Shown: piece after piece, positions 33,635-42,626 of the stretch
How positions within the stretch are numbered: position 1 is the stretch's first letter
How the letters are laid out: each line of letters opens with the position of its first letter
Origin: Sulfurimonas marina
GTDB lineage: Bacteria > Campylobacterota > Campylobacteria > Campylobacterales > Sulfurimonadaceae
DNA length: 64,000 nucleotides
Reading direction: 5' to 3'
Assembly (NCBI RefSeq): GCF_014905095.1
Contig: NZ_CP041165.1
Location: 1,364,001 to 1,428,000, forward strand
Made by a program: the position numbers and the translations under genes
Notes under the pieces: generated by a model
What the model was told of the DNA's origin: nothing
Database searches by the model: none
Seen by the model: the letters and a program-made list of their open reading frames with translations, nothing else

Positions 33635-35062
33635 CTACCCTTTACTGTTTACTGTTTTGTGTTGCATTGCATGATGAGAGTGTTTAGCAACTCCGTAAGT
33701 TTTGAACACATATCCTCTGTAAATATTTACAGAAAGAAAAAATATGATCAATGATGCTGCAAAAGGGAATGCTACCATCTTTTTCATTTTAGTTGCATCA
33801 ATTTTGGCCAATCTTTTATATAAAATTACTAATGCCCAAACAATCGCAATCCACTTCAGTGCTCCAAAAATATGTAGCCAACTGTCACCTCGGCTTGCTA
33901 ATGGTGCAACATCTAAAGTTATTCCTAACCCCTGAGCAAATCCTTCGGCAATTTTTGCAGAACCGCGAGTGAAAAAACTCTCTAGGGTATGTGCAATTGA
34001 ACCGATAATAAACAGCGGAGCATAAGAGTATCCGAGATCGTAAAATGTTGTTTTAAAATCTTTTTGTAACACTTTTGAGGCAATGAACATCCCAATAAGT
34101 GCTGCTGCTACTGAAAATACAACGGCATAGACAAATGAGAATAACCCAACTGCATCCATAGAACCGAAATTGATATATTGTTCAAAAAAGTGTGCCGTTT
34201 TACTCCAGATCATATCATCTGCTGCATTTGATCTGTTGATCCCATGATGAAAAGACATCGTTATAGGAATAGCTGCCAAAATCAATAGGTATGCCCAGAT
34301 CTCAGCCGGCATACTCTGGAACTTGCCAAAAAGTGAAAATGAAGGTTTTTTTACTTTAAAAGCCACTGCTTCACATGCACTTGTACAATCCATACAAAGT
34401 GTACAATCGGTCATAGAGTTACGTTTGTCAAAAGTAAAAGGTTTTAGATTCTGGTCACATACACTTGCACAATCAAAAGTTTTACAAGAACTACACTCAT
34501 CTTTATATGTTCCGATCCAAGTAAACGACATCTTCGAATACGCACGGCTTAGTACTCCAATAGGACAAACAGATTTACAATAACTCATATCTCTATAAAC
34601 AAAATAGAGTCCAAAAGCTAACAGAGTCATCACAGTAAACATTACAGCTGTACCAAGCGGACTGCGAAATAATCCCGGATATGCATAGTACACACCCCAC
34701 CAACCAATCATTAAAATAGCGATGCCTATATATCTATTTTGCATCCATTTTGGCATCTTCTTTTGTAAACCGTACTTTGTTATATACTTACCTATAAAAC
34801 CGTGTGGGCAAACACCGCAAAATACACGACCTAAAGTAGGAAGCGTTACAACCATAAATAAAGCCCAAAACACTCCCCAAAATACTGCTGATGTAAAAAT
34901 ATTTTCTTTTCCAGGATGGGCATATCCATAGTAGATCGCATAAAAAAACACCACTGCGATCAATACTCTTAAAGCCATTAAAAAGCTCTGGTTTTTAAAA
35001 AGAAATGCTGTAATTTTATATTTCAACAAATCATTCTTATCTCTTTGTACATATTCAACCAT
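33635..35062 (-). CDS. Membrane polyferredoxin of NapH/NosR type
   Basis: This 475-residue membrane protein has six or more helices and many cysteines. Two CxxC/CP motifs occur (Cys82-Cys85-Pro and Cys162-Cys166-Pro) and two ferredoxin-like clusters follow: Cys190, 193, 198 and 202, then Cys220, 223, 226 and 230. The arrangement resembles NapH/NosR-type electron-transfer proteins that pass quinol electrons across the membrane. The C-terminal 220 residues are hydrophobic and not obviously a known domain. Lying between a TonB receptor gene and an RND gene, it may reduce a metal or a metal complex during uptake; that is inference. Confidence 0.78.
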   Translation of the reverse strand: MVEYVQRDKNDLLKYKITAFLFKNQSFLMALRVLIAVVFFYAIYYGYAHPGKENIFTSAVFWGVFWALFMVVTLPTLGRVFCGVCPHGFIGKYITKYGLQKKMPKWMQNRYIGIAILMIGWWGVYYAYPGLFRSPLGTAVMFTVMTLLAFGLYFVYRDMSYCKSVCPIGVLSRAYSKMSFTWIGTYKDECSSCKTFDCASVCDQNLKPFTFDKRNSMTDCTLCMDCTSACEAVAFKVKKPSFSLFGKFQSMPAEIWAYLLILAAIPITMSFHHGINRSNAADDMIWSKTAHFFEQYINFGSMDAVGLFSFVYAVVFSVAAALIGMFIASKVLQKDFKTTFYDLGYSYAPLFIIGSIAHTLESFFTRGSAKIAEGFAQGLGITLDVAPLASRGDSWLHIFGALKWIAIVWALVILYKRLAKIDATKMKKMVAFPFAASLIIFFLSVNIYRGYVFKTYGVAKHSHHAMQHKTVNSKG

Positions 35063-35082
35063 CTTCTTGTTCTCCTGATTTA

Positions 35083-37278
35083 TTAAAACTTAGCAGATAG
35101 ACCTGCAGTTAAAGTTCTTCCCTGATTTACAGTGATTGAAAGATCCTCTTTATCAAATACACCATCTTCATTACGATCACTGCTTGATCTTGCAGAGTTA
35201 TAGTATTGTTTATCAAAAAAGTTATCTACTCTAAAGAAAAAGCTTGTATCAAACATTGCTATTTTTTTATTGTATGTCGCCATTAAATTCATTGTTTGGT
35301 AGCCATCGATTTTTAATTGGTTTAAATCGTCTGCGTAATAACTAGATTTTCCGTTTACTTCAACCATATACGACAACTCTTTTGTTGCTTGATAATCTAT
35401 TCTAAGGTTAACAGTATGTTTTGATGTTCTTGGGATAGTATTACCTGTTACATCATAAGTATAAACTGGAGCAGGAGTGGTCCATGTACCAGCACCCATT
35501 GTAATTCCAAAGTTTTTATAATCTGTATATTTAGCATCTAAATATGTATATGCAAGGTTAAACTTTAATGATTTTGCAAGGTCTCCTATTGCTGAAAGTT
35601 CTAAACCTCTGTGTCTTGCTCCACCGATATTATCCCACATATCAGTTGTATCAGTGTCACCGTAATTCCCTGAAGTTTTCATAATAAAGTCTTTTCTATC
35701 TAACTGAAAAACAGATGCTTCATACTTTACATTATTCAGTAATATCCTAGTACCGATTTCATAGTTAAAAGATTCTTCAGGTTTTAAATCCGGATTATTT
35801 AGTGTCGATCCCCATGTACTTACATCACCTGCAAAAAGTTGAGAAATTGTCGGTGCACGGAACCCTGTCGAATAGTTCACAAAAAGTGTCGTTTTGGGAT
35901 CTACTTGATAGTTCATTCCTAGTCTATAAGAGTATACATTGAAATTTTTAGTAAGATTATTAGACATTGAATCCGTATAATCAAGTTTAATATGATCGTA
36001 ACGTAGATTGGCAGTAGCGCTTAAATCTTTCGTTAAAGCATACTTGTACTCACCATAAAGGGCATATACATTTTCATCAGTTGTATTGTCACTTTTAAAA
36101 TCACCTGGTTGAAAATAGTCTGGGATAGTAATTTTTGTACCATTTTCATCTCTCGTATTAAAAGCTTGTGCAGCTCTATAAGTCACTCTATTTTTGTATT
36201 CATTGGCACGAAGGTCCAAACCTAGTAATGCAGCTGAGTCTTTAAAAGAATCTCTATATTCACTTTTGATCCCTTTTTGAATCTGTTCATAATGGTTATC
36301 ATAAACATAATCTTCATCATCCAAAGTAGCATCATATGCACCTGTAGAATCTTTTGTTTGCGGTGATGAAATAAAATTTGTCGTATCTGTATAAACGTAT
36401 CCGTTTACTAAAAGGTTTGCTCCACCGTCAAAATCTTTTGAATATGTTAAGAATGTTTTTAAAAGTTCAACATCGTATTTACGTGTATAGTCTCTACTGT
36501 CCTGATCACCCGTGTAGATAGATTCCGGATTTGTCTGAGCTTCAGTTTCACCTCCAACAGTACCGTGGGAATCTTTATTTCTTTGTGAATACTCTACACC
36601 TAAAGTGATATCCGATGTATCATCAATATAATATTGCAATTTACCGTTTACATAATCCGCTTCATAATCTGAATCTTCATGGTAACCGTCAGCCTTTCTT
36701 TGGCTTGCCTGAATATGAAAACTCAAATTATCATTTGCATACCCTGTTCTTGCCACCATTTTTTGATAACCATAGCTTCCAACTTCAAAAGCACCGTAAT
36801 TATGATTGTATTTTGCCCCTTTTTTCGTAGTAATTATTACCGCACCTGAAAGTGCATCATCACCAAATAGATAAGAAGCACCACCCTTGATCACTTTAAT
36901 ACTTTCGATGTTATCAAGATCAATGTTCACTTTTCCAGTTCTTTCAAATACCGGTACACCGTCTATAACGACTGCTACTCCCGGTTTTTCTCCCATATAC
37001 ATTTGGTTTTCTAAACCTCTTATATGTATTTTTATTGAATCCCCTGTAGAAACTTCTGTAGTGATACCAGGTATTGTCTGTAATAATTGTTGTAAGTTTT
37101 CTGTATGAGATGTATCCACTACCTCGCCATTGATTGTAGCTGTTGAAGAAACCTCTGTCTTTTTTGTATCAAACTTATCATCAATTGTTGAAGACTCAAC
37201 TTTAATTGTCCCCAAATCAGTCGCTGATAAATTTATAGCTAAAGCACATATAGCAGATAATTGTATAAACTTTTTCAT
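35083..37278 (-). CDS. TonB-dependent outer-membrane receptor
   Basis: A 731-residue outer-membrane protein: Sec signal (1-19), plug domain (about residues 45-165; LQQLLQTIPGITTEVSTGD, VVIDGVPVFERTG and IKVIKGGASYLFGDDALSG), and a 22-strand barrel ending in GRTLTAGLSAKF with a terminal Phe. The C-terminus carries FDKQYYNSAR as in many siderophore and metal-chelate receptors. The ligand is not readable from sequence. Downstream in the same orientation come the polyferredoxin, RND and TonB genes, with 20- and 13-base gaps and an overlap, so this is a four-gene transcript. A tandem 9-bp repeat lies near its promoter. Confidence 0.88.
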   Translation of the reverse strand: MKKFIQLSAICALAINLSATDLGTIKVESSTIDDKFDTKKTEVSSTATINGEVVDTSHTENLQQLLQTIPGITTEVSTGDSIKIHIRGLENQMYMGEKPGVAVVIDGVPVFERTGKVNIDLDNIESIKVIKGGASYLFGDDALSGAVIITTKKGAKYNHNYGAFEVGSYGYQKMVARTGYANDNLSFHIQASQRKADGYHEDSDYEADYVNGKLQYYIDDTSDITLGVEYSQRNKDSHGTVGGETEAQTNPESIYTGDQDSRDYTRKYDVELLKTFLTYSKDFDGGANLLVNGYVYTDTTNFISSPQTKDSTGAYDATLDDEDYVYDNHYEQIQKGIKSEYRDSFKDSAALLGLDLRANEYKNRVTYRAAQAFNTRDENGTKITIPDYFQPGDFKSDNTTDENVYALYGEYKYALTKDLSATANLRYDHIKLDYTDSMSNNLTKNFNVYSYRLGMNYQVDPKTTLFVNYSTGFRAPTISQLFAGDVSTWGSTLNNPDLKPEESFNYEIGTRILLNNVKYEASVFQLDRKDFIMKTSGNYGDTDTTDMWDNIGGARHRGLELSAIGDLAKSLKFNLAYTYLDAKYTDYKNFGITMGAGTWTTPAPVYTYDVTGNTIPRTSKHTVNLRIDYQATKELSYMVEVNGKSSYYADDLNQLKIDGYQTMNLMATYNKKIAMFDTSFFFRVDNFFDKQYYNSARSSSDRNEDGVFDKEDLSITVNQGRTLTAGLSAKF

Positions 37279-37337
37279 ACCTAAATTTCCCTTTTAATTA
37301 AAAATTTTAAGAAATTTAACAAAAAAGTGTTACATTA

Positions 37338-37355
37338 GTATTAATTGTATTAATT
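37338..37355 (-). repeat. Tandem 9-bp repeat downstream of a TATAAT box
   Basis: On the minus strand AATTAATAC occurs twice head to tail, located about 16 bases downstream of a TATAAT (37377-37372). It falls at the expected start of the receptor transcript and could be an operator for a regulator such as Fur, but the AT-rich context permits chance occurrence. Confidence 0.3.
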
Positions 37356-37397
37356 AAGTATATTTTAAAATATTATATAACTATTTATGTTATTTTA

Positions 37398-37422
37398 AAT
37401 AACAGGGAAAAACCCTATTATT
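37398..37422 (-). terminator. Terminator hairpin after the carbonic anhydrase gene
   Basis: AATAACAGGG and CCCTATTATT pair over 10 bp (one G-U wobble on the minus transcript) around a 5-base loop, about 10 bases past the carbonic anhydrase stop. The U-tract is not strong. It separates the carbonic anhydrase from the receptor operon. Confidence 0.5.
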
Positions 37423-37432
37423 TGTTTGAAGA

Positions 37433-38179
37433 TTATTGAAGAACTTTTCTAGCGTTTGTAGGCTGGATAGGTCTGTTATTTGGATGATGCATAGTCTCCA
37501 TAAACTCATTTACCTCTTCAGCTGAAACTTCAGAGTAATGTTTCATAACAAACCATCTTACTCCCTCACTACACGGAGGAGTTGTCAGAGAACCGTCAAA
37601 TCTATAATAAGTTTTATCTGCCGGTAACATCTCGTTGATCATTTTAGCAGGAAGTTTACAAGTTGCCTTTTCACCCGTTTTATGCGGCATTTTTTTCCAA
37701 ACTTTGTTAATAATTGGATTATCCTTACCATCTTTAAACATTACTGCAACAACTGCTAAAGAACCATCTTTTGCAGCATGAACAAAGTGAGCTTCTAAAG
37801 GGAAAGCTTTTCCATCTATATGGTTTTCACTCGGTGAATGGAAATGGAACTGTTTTAACTCAAACACTTTACCGTCAACTGCGATCGTACTTCCATCTGC
37901 TATATTTACCTGAACCGTATGACCGTTGTTAATAACTGAAACGGCAGAAGTTTTATAGTCAAACTTAATAGGCTCTAACCCAACAGTTTTGATCGTATTT
38001 TCTGCAGTAATATCGATCGGAGATTGAGAACCGCCAAGTTTACACTCTGCATACTCCGGATCAAGATCACCCCAGTGTGTAGGATCCTCTTCCCCCATAT
38101 ATCCCCAATGTGCATGATGAACTCCAGCAAATAAAGATGAAGCAACTAGTAAACTCCCTAAAAATGAAGCCAGTTTCAT
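37433..38179 (-). CDS. Periplasmic alpha-carbonic anhydrase
   Basis: A 248-residue alpha-class carbonic anhydrase with a Sec signal peptide (1-18) and so exported to the periplasm. The zinc ligands are His112 and His114 (KQFHFHSPSEN) and His131 (LEAHFVH). The family mark SQSPIDI is at residues 51-57, and a Cys pair (Cys46 and the Cys of LTTPPCSEGV near residue 203) fits the conserved disulfide. It interconverts CO2 and bicarbonate, supporting carbon supply or periplasmic pH. A similar enzyme is known from Helicobacter and sulfur-oxidising relatives. It is a single gene with its own hairpin terminator. Confidence 0.93.
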   Translation of the reverse strand: MKLASFLGSLLVASSLFAGVHHAHWGYMGEEDPTHWGDLDPEYAECKLGGSQSPIDITAENTIKTVGLEPIKFDYKTSAVSVINNGHTVQVNIADGSTIAVDGKVFELKQFHFHSPSENHIDGKAFPLEAHFVHAAKDGSLAVVAVMFKDGKDNPIINKVWKKMPHKTGEKATCKLPAKMINEMLPADKTYYRFDGSLTTPPCSEGVRWFVMKHYSEVSAEEVNEFMETMHHPNNRPIQPTNARKVLQ

Positions 38180-38249
38180 ATATTTCCTTTTTTTCTTATG
38201 TTATTAAGTATATATATTATAATGTGATATAAATTTGATAATCTTTAAA

Positions 38250-38909
38250 TTAGCTGTTTGTGTATCTTTTAAATCGCACGGCGTGACTTTTTGGATTAGC
38301 AATAAGCTCTTTTTGATACTCAATCATCTTTAAAAACGGAGTTGTAAACCTCTCTAAACTCTCTTTAGAAAACTCTTCTATCTTCCAATCATTTAGTGCT
38401 TCAAGAACCACCTGTGTTGATTCTATCGTTGAGAGGTATGCTTCATCCGGCTGTATTTTAATCTCATACTGTGAAGTTTTCGTCGTTGTAAAACTCATAT
38501 GCTGCAGGTTTTTAAGATTCTCGCTTAATGTAAAGATCTTTTTTGTACATGCCCATGTAGAATCTATTATAAATATAGCAAGCGGCTTCTCTGAATGTTT
38601 CGGATTTGTTTCACTTAAATTGATCGCATCTTCTGAAGGAAAAAGAATATAGCTCTCATGAGTAGCGATTATCTCGTTTATACGGTTGTTATTAGAAAAA
38701 TCTATTCCCACAAAAAGTTCTGAGTTTGTCAAACTCTGATGGGTAAAGTGTCCCGTATTGTTTTTTACTTTTTTAAACTCTTTTGGGTGCATAAGTATTA
38801 CAAACTTCGTATCTGTATCTAACTTCTCACAATACTTACACATACAGGAACTCTTCGGTCTGTAACACTTATAACATTTTTCTCTATCGCCGTAATATGT
38901 ACATTTCAT
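38250..38909 (-). CDS. DTW-domain tRNA aminocarboxypropyltransferase-like protein
   Basis: A 219-residue protein with the DTW domain, in which DxTW appears as FIIDSTWACTKKIF (about residues 115-128). An N-terminal cysteine cluster (CYKCYRPKSSCMCKYC, residues 17-32) could bind zinc. DTW proteins of bacteria (TapT) transfer the aminocarboxypropyl group from SAM to uridine-47 of tRNA to give acp3U; the same chemistry is expected here but not shown. It diverges from the flavoprotein gene across only 26 bases. Confidence 0.8.
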   Translation of the reverse strand: MKCTYYGDREKCYKCYRPKSSCMCKYCEKLDTDTKFVILMHPKEFKKVKNNTGHFTHQSLTNSELFVGIDFSNNNRINEIIATHESYILFPSEDAINLSETNPKHSEKPLAIFIIDSTWACTKKIFTLSENLKNLQHMSFTTTKTSQYEIKIQPDEAYLSTIESTQVVLEALNDWKIEEFSKESLERFTTPFLKMIEYQKELIANPKSHAVRFKRYTNS

Positions 38910-38935
38910 AAGTGGAATTATAGTAAAATAAACTT

Positions 38936-40177
38936 ATGAATGATGATATGTATGATTTGGTAGTAGTTGGTAGCGGTGCAGCCGGACTTATTGGGGCTGT
39001 AGTCGCAGCTCGGGAAGGGAAAAAAGTCTTAGTACTTGAAAAACTCTCAAAAATAGCCTCAAAACTAAAAGCGACAGGCGGAGGTCGCTGTAACCTTACA
39101 AATACACTTTCCAATGAAGAGTTTATGTCCCGTTTCGGACGAGATGGGCGTTTTATGCAGGATGCTTTAAATGGTTTTGATCATAATGATTTAGTAGAAT
39201 TTTTAAAAGGAATCGGGGTTGAGACCCATGCTCCTGACGGCTTTAGAATATTTCCAACCTCACATTCATCCCAGACAATCATCGATGCTTTTGAAAATGA
39301 ACTGACACGTCTAGATGTTGAGATCAAATGTGAGCAAAGGGTTGAAAGACTTTTGCTTGAGGGAGAACATATCTCAGGGATTAAAACACAAGATGCCATC
39401 TATAAAACTGCCAATGTGATCTTGGCAACGGGAGGACTGGGATATCCTGCTTTAGGTGCTGAGGGAGACGGTTATATATTAGTTGAAGAGTTAGGACATA
39501 AAGTCACAGACCTCTCCCCAGCTATGATGCCTCTTAAAACAAAAGAGAAGTGGCAGGCAAACTGTCGAGCTGACACCATACCTAAAGTGGAACTTCGTGT
39601 TGATATTAAAAAACACAAAAAACTGCGGGCAAAAGGGGATCTTATCTTTACTAAAGAGGGGATCCGCGGTCCGGTCGTACTTGATTTTGCCAGAGAGGTA
39701 ACACCGCTGCTTAAGAAGTATGATGAAGTTCCAATTCTCCTTAACCTTACAAAAGGAAAAAATGAGGAGCAGATTCGTGAACATCTCAAAAAAATCTCCC
39801 AAGAGGATCCTGACAAAACCATTGTAGAGCTTGTACATACCCTACTGCCACTGCCCCTCTCTGAAGAGTTGTGTAAACTTGCAACAATTGAGCCCGATCT
39901 AAAATACAATAAAATAGAGGGGCAAAAACGGGATCACCTCATAAAACTTCTGGCCTGGACACCAATGACGGTTACGGGACACGACGGGTTTAAAATGGCT
40001 ATGATTACACGTGGAGGGATCAGCCTCAAACAGATAGAGCCAAAAACTATGCAAAGCAAGCTAGTTCAAGGGTTGTATTTTTGTGGTGAGATTATGAACC
40101 TTGACGGTCCCTGCGGCGGTTATAATCTCCAGTGGAGTTTTGCAAGCGGTTATCTTGCAGGGCAACTCAAAAACTAA
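38936..40177 (+). CDS. HI0933-family FAD-dependent oxidoreductase
   Basis: A 413-residue flavoprotein with an N-terminal GxGxxG (VVGSGAAGLIGAVVAAREG), the signature GGGRCNLTN, and the C-terminal FAD motif GEIMNLDGPCGGYNLQ. The family (HI0933/BaiN) includes FAD-dependent enzymes of uncertain substrate, among them bile-acid reductases and a 23S rRNA-related dihydrouridine factor. Nothing nearby fixes its substrate. It shares a 26-bp divergent promoter region with the DTW gene and ends 1 base from the convergent antiporter gene. Confidence 0.85.
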   Translation: MNDDMYDLVVVGSGAAGLIGAVVAAREGKKVLVLEKLSKIASKLKATGGGRCNLTNTLSNEEFMSRFGRDGRFMQDALNGFDHNDLVEFLKGIGVETHAPDGFRIFPTSHSSQTIIDAFENELTRLDVEIKCEQRVERLLLEGEHISGIKTQDAIYKTANVILATGGLGYPALGAEGDGYILVEELGHKVTDLSPAMMPLKTKEKWQANCRADTIPKVELRVDIKKHKKLRAKGDLIFTKEGIRGPVVLDFAREVTPLLKKYDEVPILLNLTKGKNEEQIREHLKKISQEDPDKTIVELVHTLLPLPLSEELCKLATIEPDLKYNKIEGQKRDHLIKLLAWTPMTVTGHDGFKMAMITRGGISLKQIEPKTMQSKLVQGLYFCGEIMNLDGPCGGYNLQWSFASGYLAGQLKN

Positions 40178-40178
40178 A

Positions 40179-41504
40179 TTATTTGGAAAGTTTTATACCA
40201 AAGAGTTCGAGTCTCTTTGTCCCCATATAGTAAGGTTCCCATCTCTTAATCGCAAGTGGAACTGCAATGTTTAATAAAAAGATCGTAAAGATTAAAATAT
40301 CGAACTGTTCAATGTCGATGATCTTCTCATCCACATAAGCGATATCGATTACGATAAAGGCAAGTTCAGCTCGTCCGAGCATCCCAAGACCAATCATCAC
40401 ACTTTGATACCATTCATACTTTCCGGTAAACCTTGCGGCAAGAGCAGCCGAGAGAACCTGAAGTATAAAGACCGCAAAAAAAAGTACAAAAACTATAGGA
40501 AAAACCTCGGTTAGCAGTTCCATATCAAGGATTAGTTTACTTCCGAGCTCTACAAAAAAGATAGGTCCAAAGATAGTATAGGCAAGATGATTGATCACAA
40601 ACTCACTGTCTTTCCTGTGGGAACGCAGTTGATTATCCACTTTGATCATAAAATACTCTTCACGTAAAAACAACCCTGCAAAATAAGCCCCTATCGCAGG
40701 GTGAAACCCAAACCTGTCTGCTAGTGCTCCAAAAACAAAAGCGGTAAAGATCATCACCAAAGGTGTAAACTTTCCGCTATAAGCCATAAGTAGTTTTCTA
40801 ATACCTAAATATTGTCTCACTTTTACGATAACATGAAACAATGCACTATATTTCTTATCTCTTTCTTTAGTGATAGAATCAGGAAAAAGTACCAGCCCTA
40901 TAAAACTGATGATCGCAAAAAAAGCGAGCACTTTTGCGATGATAATGGAAAGTTCGTTAAACTCTATCATCGAACCATTCTCACCCGTAGTACTTACAGC
41001 GATCGGTATCATAATAGAGAGCCCGATAAGGGAGAGTATATCATCTACAACTGCCGCACTCATAATAGCAGTTGATGCGGTAGTTTTATGTAATCCTTGT
41101 TCTCGGAGTGAAACCATGGTCAAGCTCACAGCAGTGGCTGTCATAGTCAGTCCCCAGATCATCTGCGTATTAAACCCGTAACCAAATAACCCGGCCGTAT
41201 AATACCCTGCTAAAAACGGAAAGATTGCACCGATTACCGCTATTCCGAAACTTCTTTTGAGTCCCTCTATAAAATGGTTGAGATCCTCATCAAAACCAAG
41301 GGCAAACATAATAAATATGATCCCCCAGTCCCCTATTGCTTCGAGGATCTCATTATGTGTGGGGAGTATTCCTAAATTGACTCCAAGCGAGCCAAAGATA
41401 ATAAGCCAAATCACATCAATCGTAGAGGTTTTTTGGGACACTATTTTTGCAATCACAACAAAGAAAAGTATGATCGCCGAATAACTCCAAAGTTCGTGTC
41501 CCAT
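40179..41504 (-). CDS. Cation:proton antiporter of CPA2/KefB type
   Basis: A 441-residue membrane protein with about twelve to thirteen helices of the Na+/H+ exchanger (CPA2) family. Recognisable regions are FALGFDEDLNHFIEGL, the ion-binding Asp stretch AAVVDDILSLIGLS (about residue 148) and the GMLGRAELAFIVIDIA region. No RCK/TrkA domain follows, so it lacks the regulatory tail of KefB. It swaps K+ or Na+ for protons at the inner membrane. It is monocistronic, and its stop is 1 base from the flavoprotein stop. Confidence 0.85.
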   Translation of the reverse strand: MGHELWSYSAIILFFVVIAKIVSQKTSTIDVIWLIIFGSLGVNLGILPTHNEILEAIGDWGIIFIMFALGFDEDLNHFIEGLKRSFGIAVIGAIFPFLAGYYTAGLFGYGFNTQMIWGLTMTATAVSLTMVSLREQGLHKTTASTAIMSAAVVDDILSLIGLSIMIPIAVSTTGENGSMIEFNELSIIIAKVLAFFAIISFIGLVLFPDSITKERDKKYSALFHVIVKVRQYLGIRKLLMAYSGKFTPLVMIFTAFVFGALADRFGFHPAIGAYFAGLFLREEYFMIKVDNQLRSHRKDSEFVINHLAYTIFGPIFFVELGSKLILDMELLTEVFPIVFVLFFAVFILQVLSAALAARFTGKYEWYQSVMIGLGMLGRAELAFIVIDIAYVDEKIIDIEQFDILIFTIFLLNIAVPLAIKRWEPYYMGTKRLELFGIKLSK

Positions 41505-41623
41505 TTACAACTCCATTAGATATTAGTGTATCTCTTATTATATCTGAGGAAAATATTGAAGTCAAAAAGAGTTTTAGAAAAAATGTGCTATCCTACCTCC
41601 ACTTAACAACTATAGGAGCCGTA

Positions 41624-42073
41624 ATGAGAAACTTAAATACTAAACTTGAAGAATATGCAAAAAGGTGTGATGAGATATTTTTATCTGATCACCTAAAAGC
41701 CGTGATCGAAGAAGCTTCCCGACATGTAGTAAACATTGATGTGGAAGAGCTTTACGATATTTCAAAAGATATCATTCTTATCGATGTAAGAGAGCCGGAA
41801 GAGTTTAGTTCAGGATATATTAACGCTCATACGGTACTTACAATTCCAAGAGGAAAACTGGAGTTTATGGCAATTGAAAAAATTGCAAAACAGTTTGGAC
41901 AAGATGCCCAGATCGTTACATACTGTCTCAAAGGTCCCCGCGGAGCACTCGCTGCATATCAGCTGCAAAAACTCGGCTTTACAAATGTGAAAAATTTAAG
42001 CGGAGGGATCTTACACTGGCTTGCAAAAGGAAATACGATCCACAGCTATCTAGGCGAACTCTCTTTAGCCTAG
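41624..42073 (+). CDS. Rhodanese-domain protein
   Basis: A single-domain rhodanese of 149 residues with the active-site cysteine in TYCLKGPRGALA (Cys101) and the family marks LIDVREPEEFSSGYI and ILHWLAKG. The ATG at 41624, with AGGAG five bases before it, is preferred over the longer frame from 41585. Rhodaneses carry persulfide sulfur, fitting a sulfur-metabolising cell, but the donor and acceptor are unknown. No signal peptide is seen, so it is cytoplasmic. It is divergent from the antiporter gene and convergent with the ThiE-like gene, one base apart. Confidence 0.87.
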   Translation: MRNLNTKLEEYAKRCDEIFLSDHLKAVIEEASRHVVNIDVEELYDISKDIILIDVREPEEFSSGYINAHTVLTIPRGKLEFMAIEKIAKQFGQDAQIVTYCLKGPRGALAAYQLQKLGFTNVKNLSGGILHWLAKGNTIHSYLGELSLA

Positions 42074-42074
42074 T

Positions 42075-42626
42075 TTAGAAAAAATAGCGTATAGATGCGA
42101 AGCCAAAAGCTTTTGCATCTTCCACAGCTTTTATCTGCACCTTATCTACAATGCCGCCCAATGCAAAGATCTTAATATTTAAACTCTTTACAATCAACTT
42201 CAGATCTTCGATCCCTTTTGGTATCCCTTTGTTTGGAGATGGAAAGATCGGGCTGTAAGTGACATAATCAGCCCCTAAGCTTTGAACCTCGTTCACCTCA
42301 TCATGCGTATGTGTACTTACAATCACTTCAAGTCCCAACTCTTTCGCTTTTGCAATCTTGTCAAACTGCGTAGAATTTAGATGTACACCCCCGGCATCTA
42401 ATTGGTGTGCTAAAAGAGGGTCTTGATGGAGAAAACACTTTACACCTTGATGTTCTTTACAAACTGCTATAAAAGTTTTTGCAAGCTCGGCATAGTTTGC
42501 ATTCTCTTTATCTCGATAAAGTAAAAAATCGGGCTGATGTTTTTGTATCTGTGCCTCTAGTTTCTCAGCGAAAGTTTCACTCTCTTGTGTATAAAACTCC
42601 GGTGAAGTGATAAGATATTTTTTCAT
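42075..42626 (-). CDS. ThiE/TenI-like TIM-barrel protein
   Basis: A 183-residue protein resembling thiamine-phosphate synthase ThiE and its relative TenI. Phosphate- and substrate-binding features are QLDAGGVHLNSTQ, VSTHTHDEVNEVQSLGADYVTYSP (read in parts), and FALGGIVDKVQIK. It is shorter than typical ThiE (about 205-215), and the early region differs, so TenI-like activity or a degenerate ThiE is possible. It is one base from the gene that follows and shares a transcript with the uncharacterised 142-residue protein. Confidence 0.7.
   Translation of the reverse strand: MKKYLITSPEFYTQESETFAEKLEAQIQKHQPDFLLYRDKENANYAELAKTFIAVCKEHQGVKCFLHQDPLLAHQLDAGGVHLNSTQFDKIAKAKELGLEVIVSTHTHDEVNEVQSLGADYVTYSPIFPSPNKGIPKGIEDLKLIVKSLNIKIFALGGIVDKVQIKAVEDAKAFGFASIRYFF

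Noticed and set aside
39472-39909. 145- and 115-residue minus-strand frames
   Set aside because: Both are antisense to the well-conserved HI0933 flavoprotein gene.
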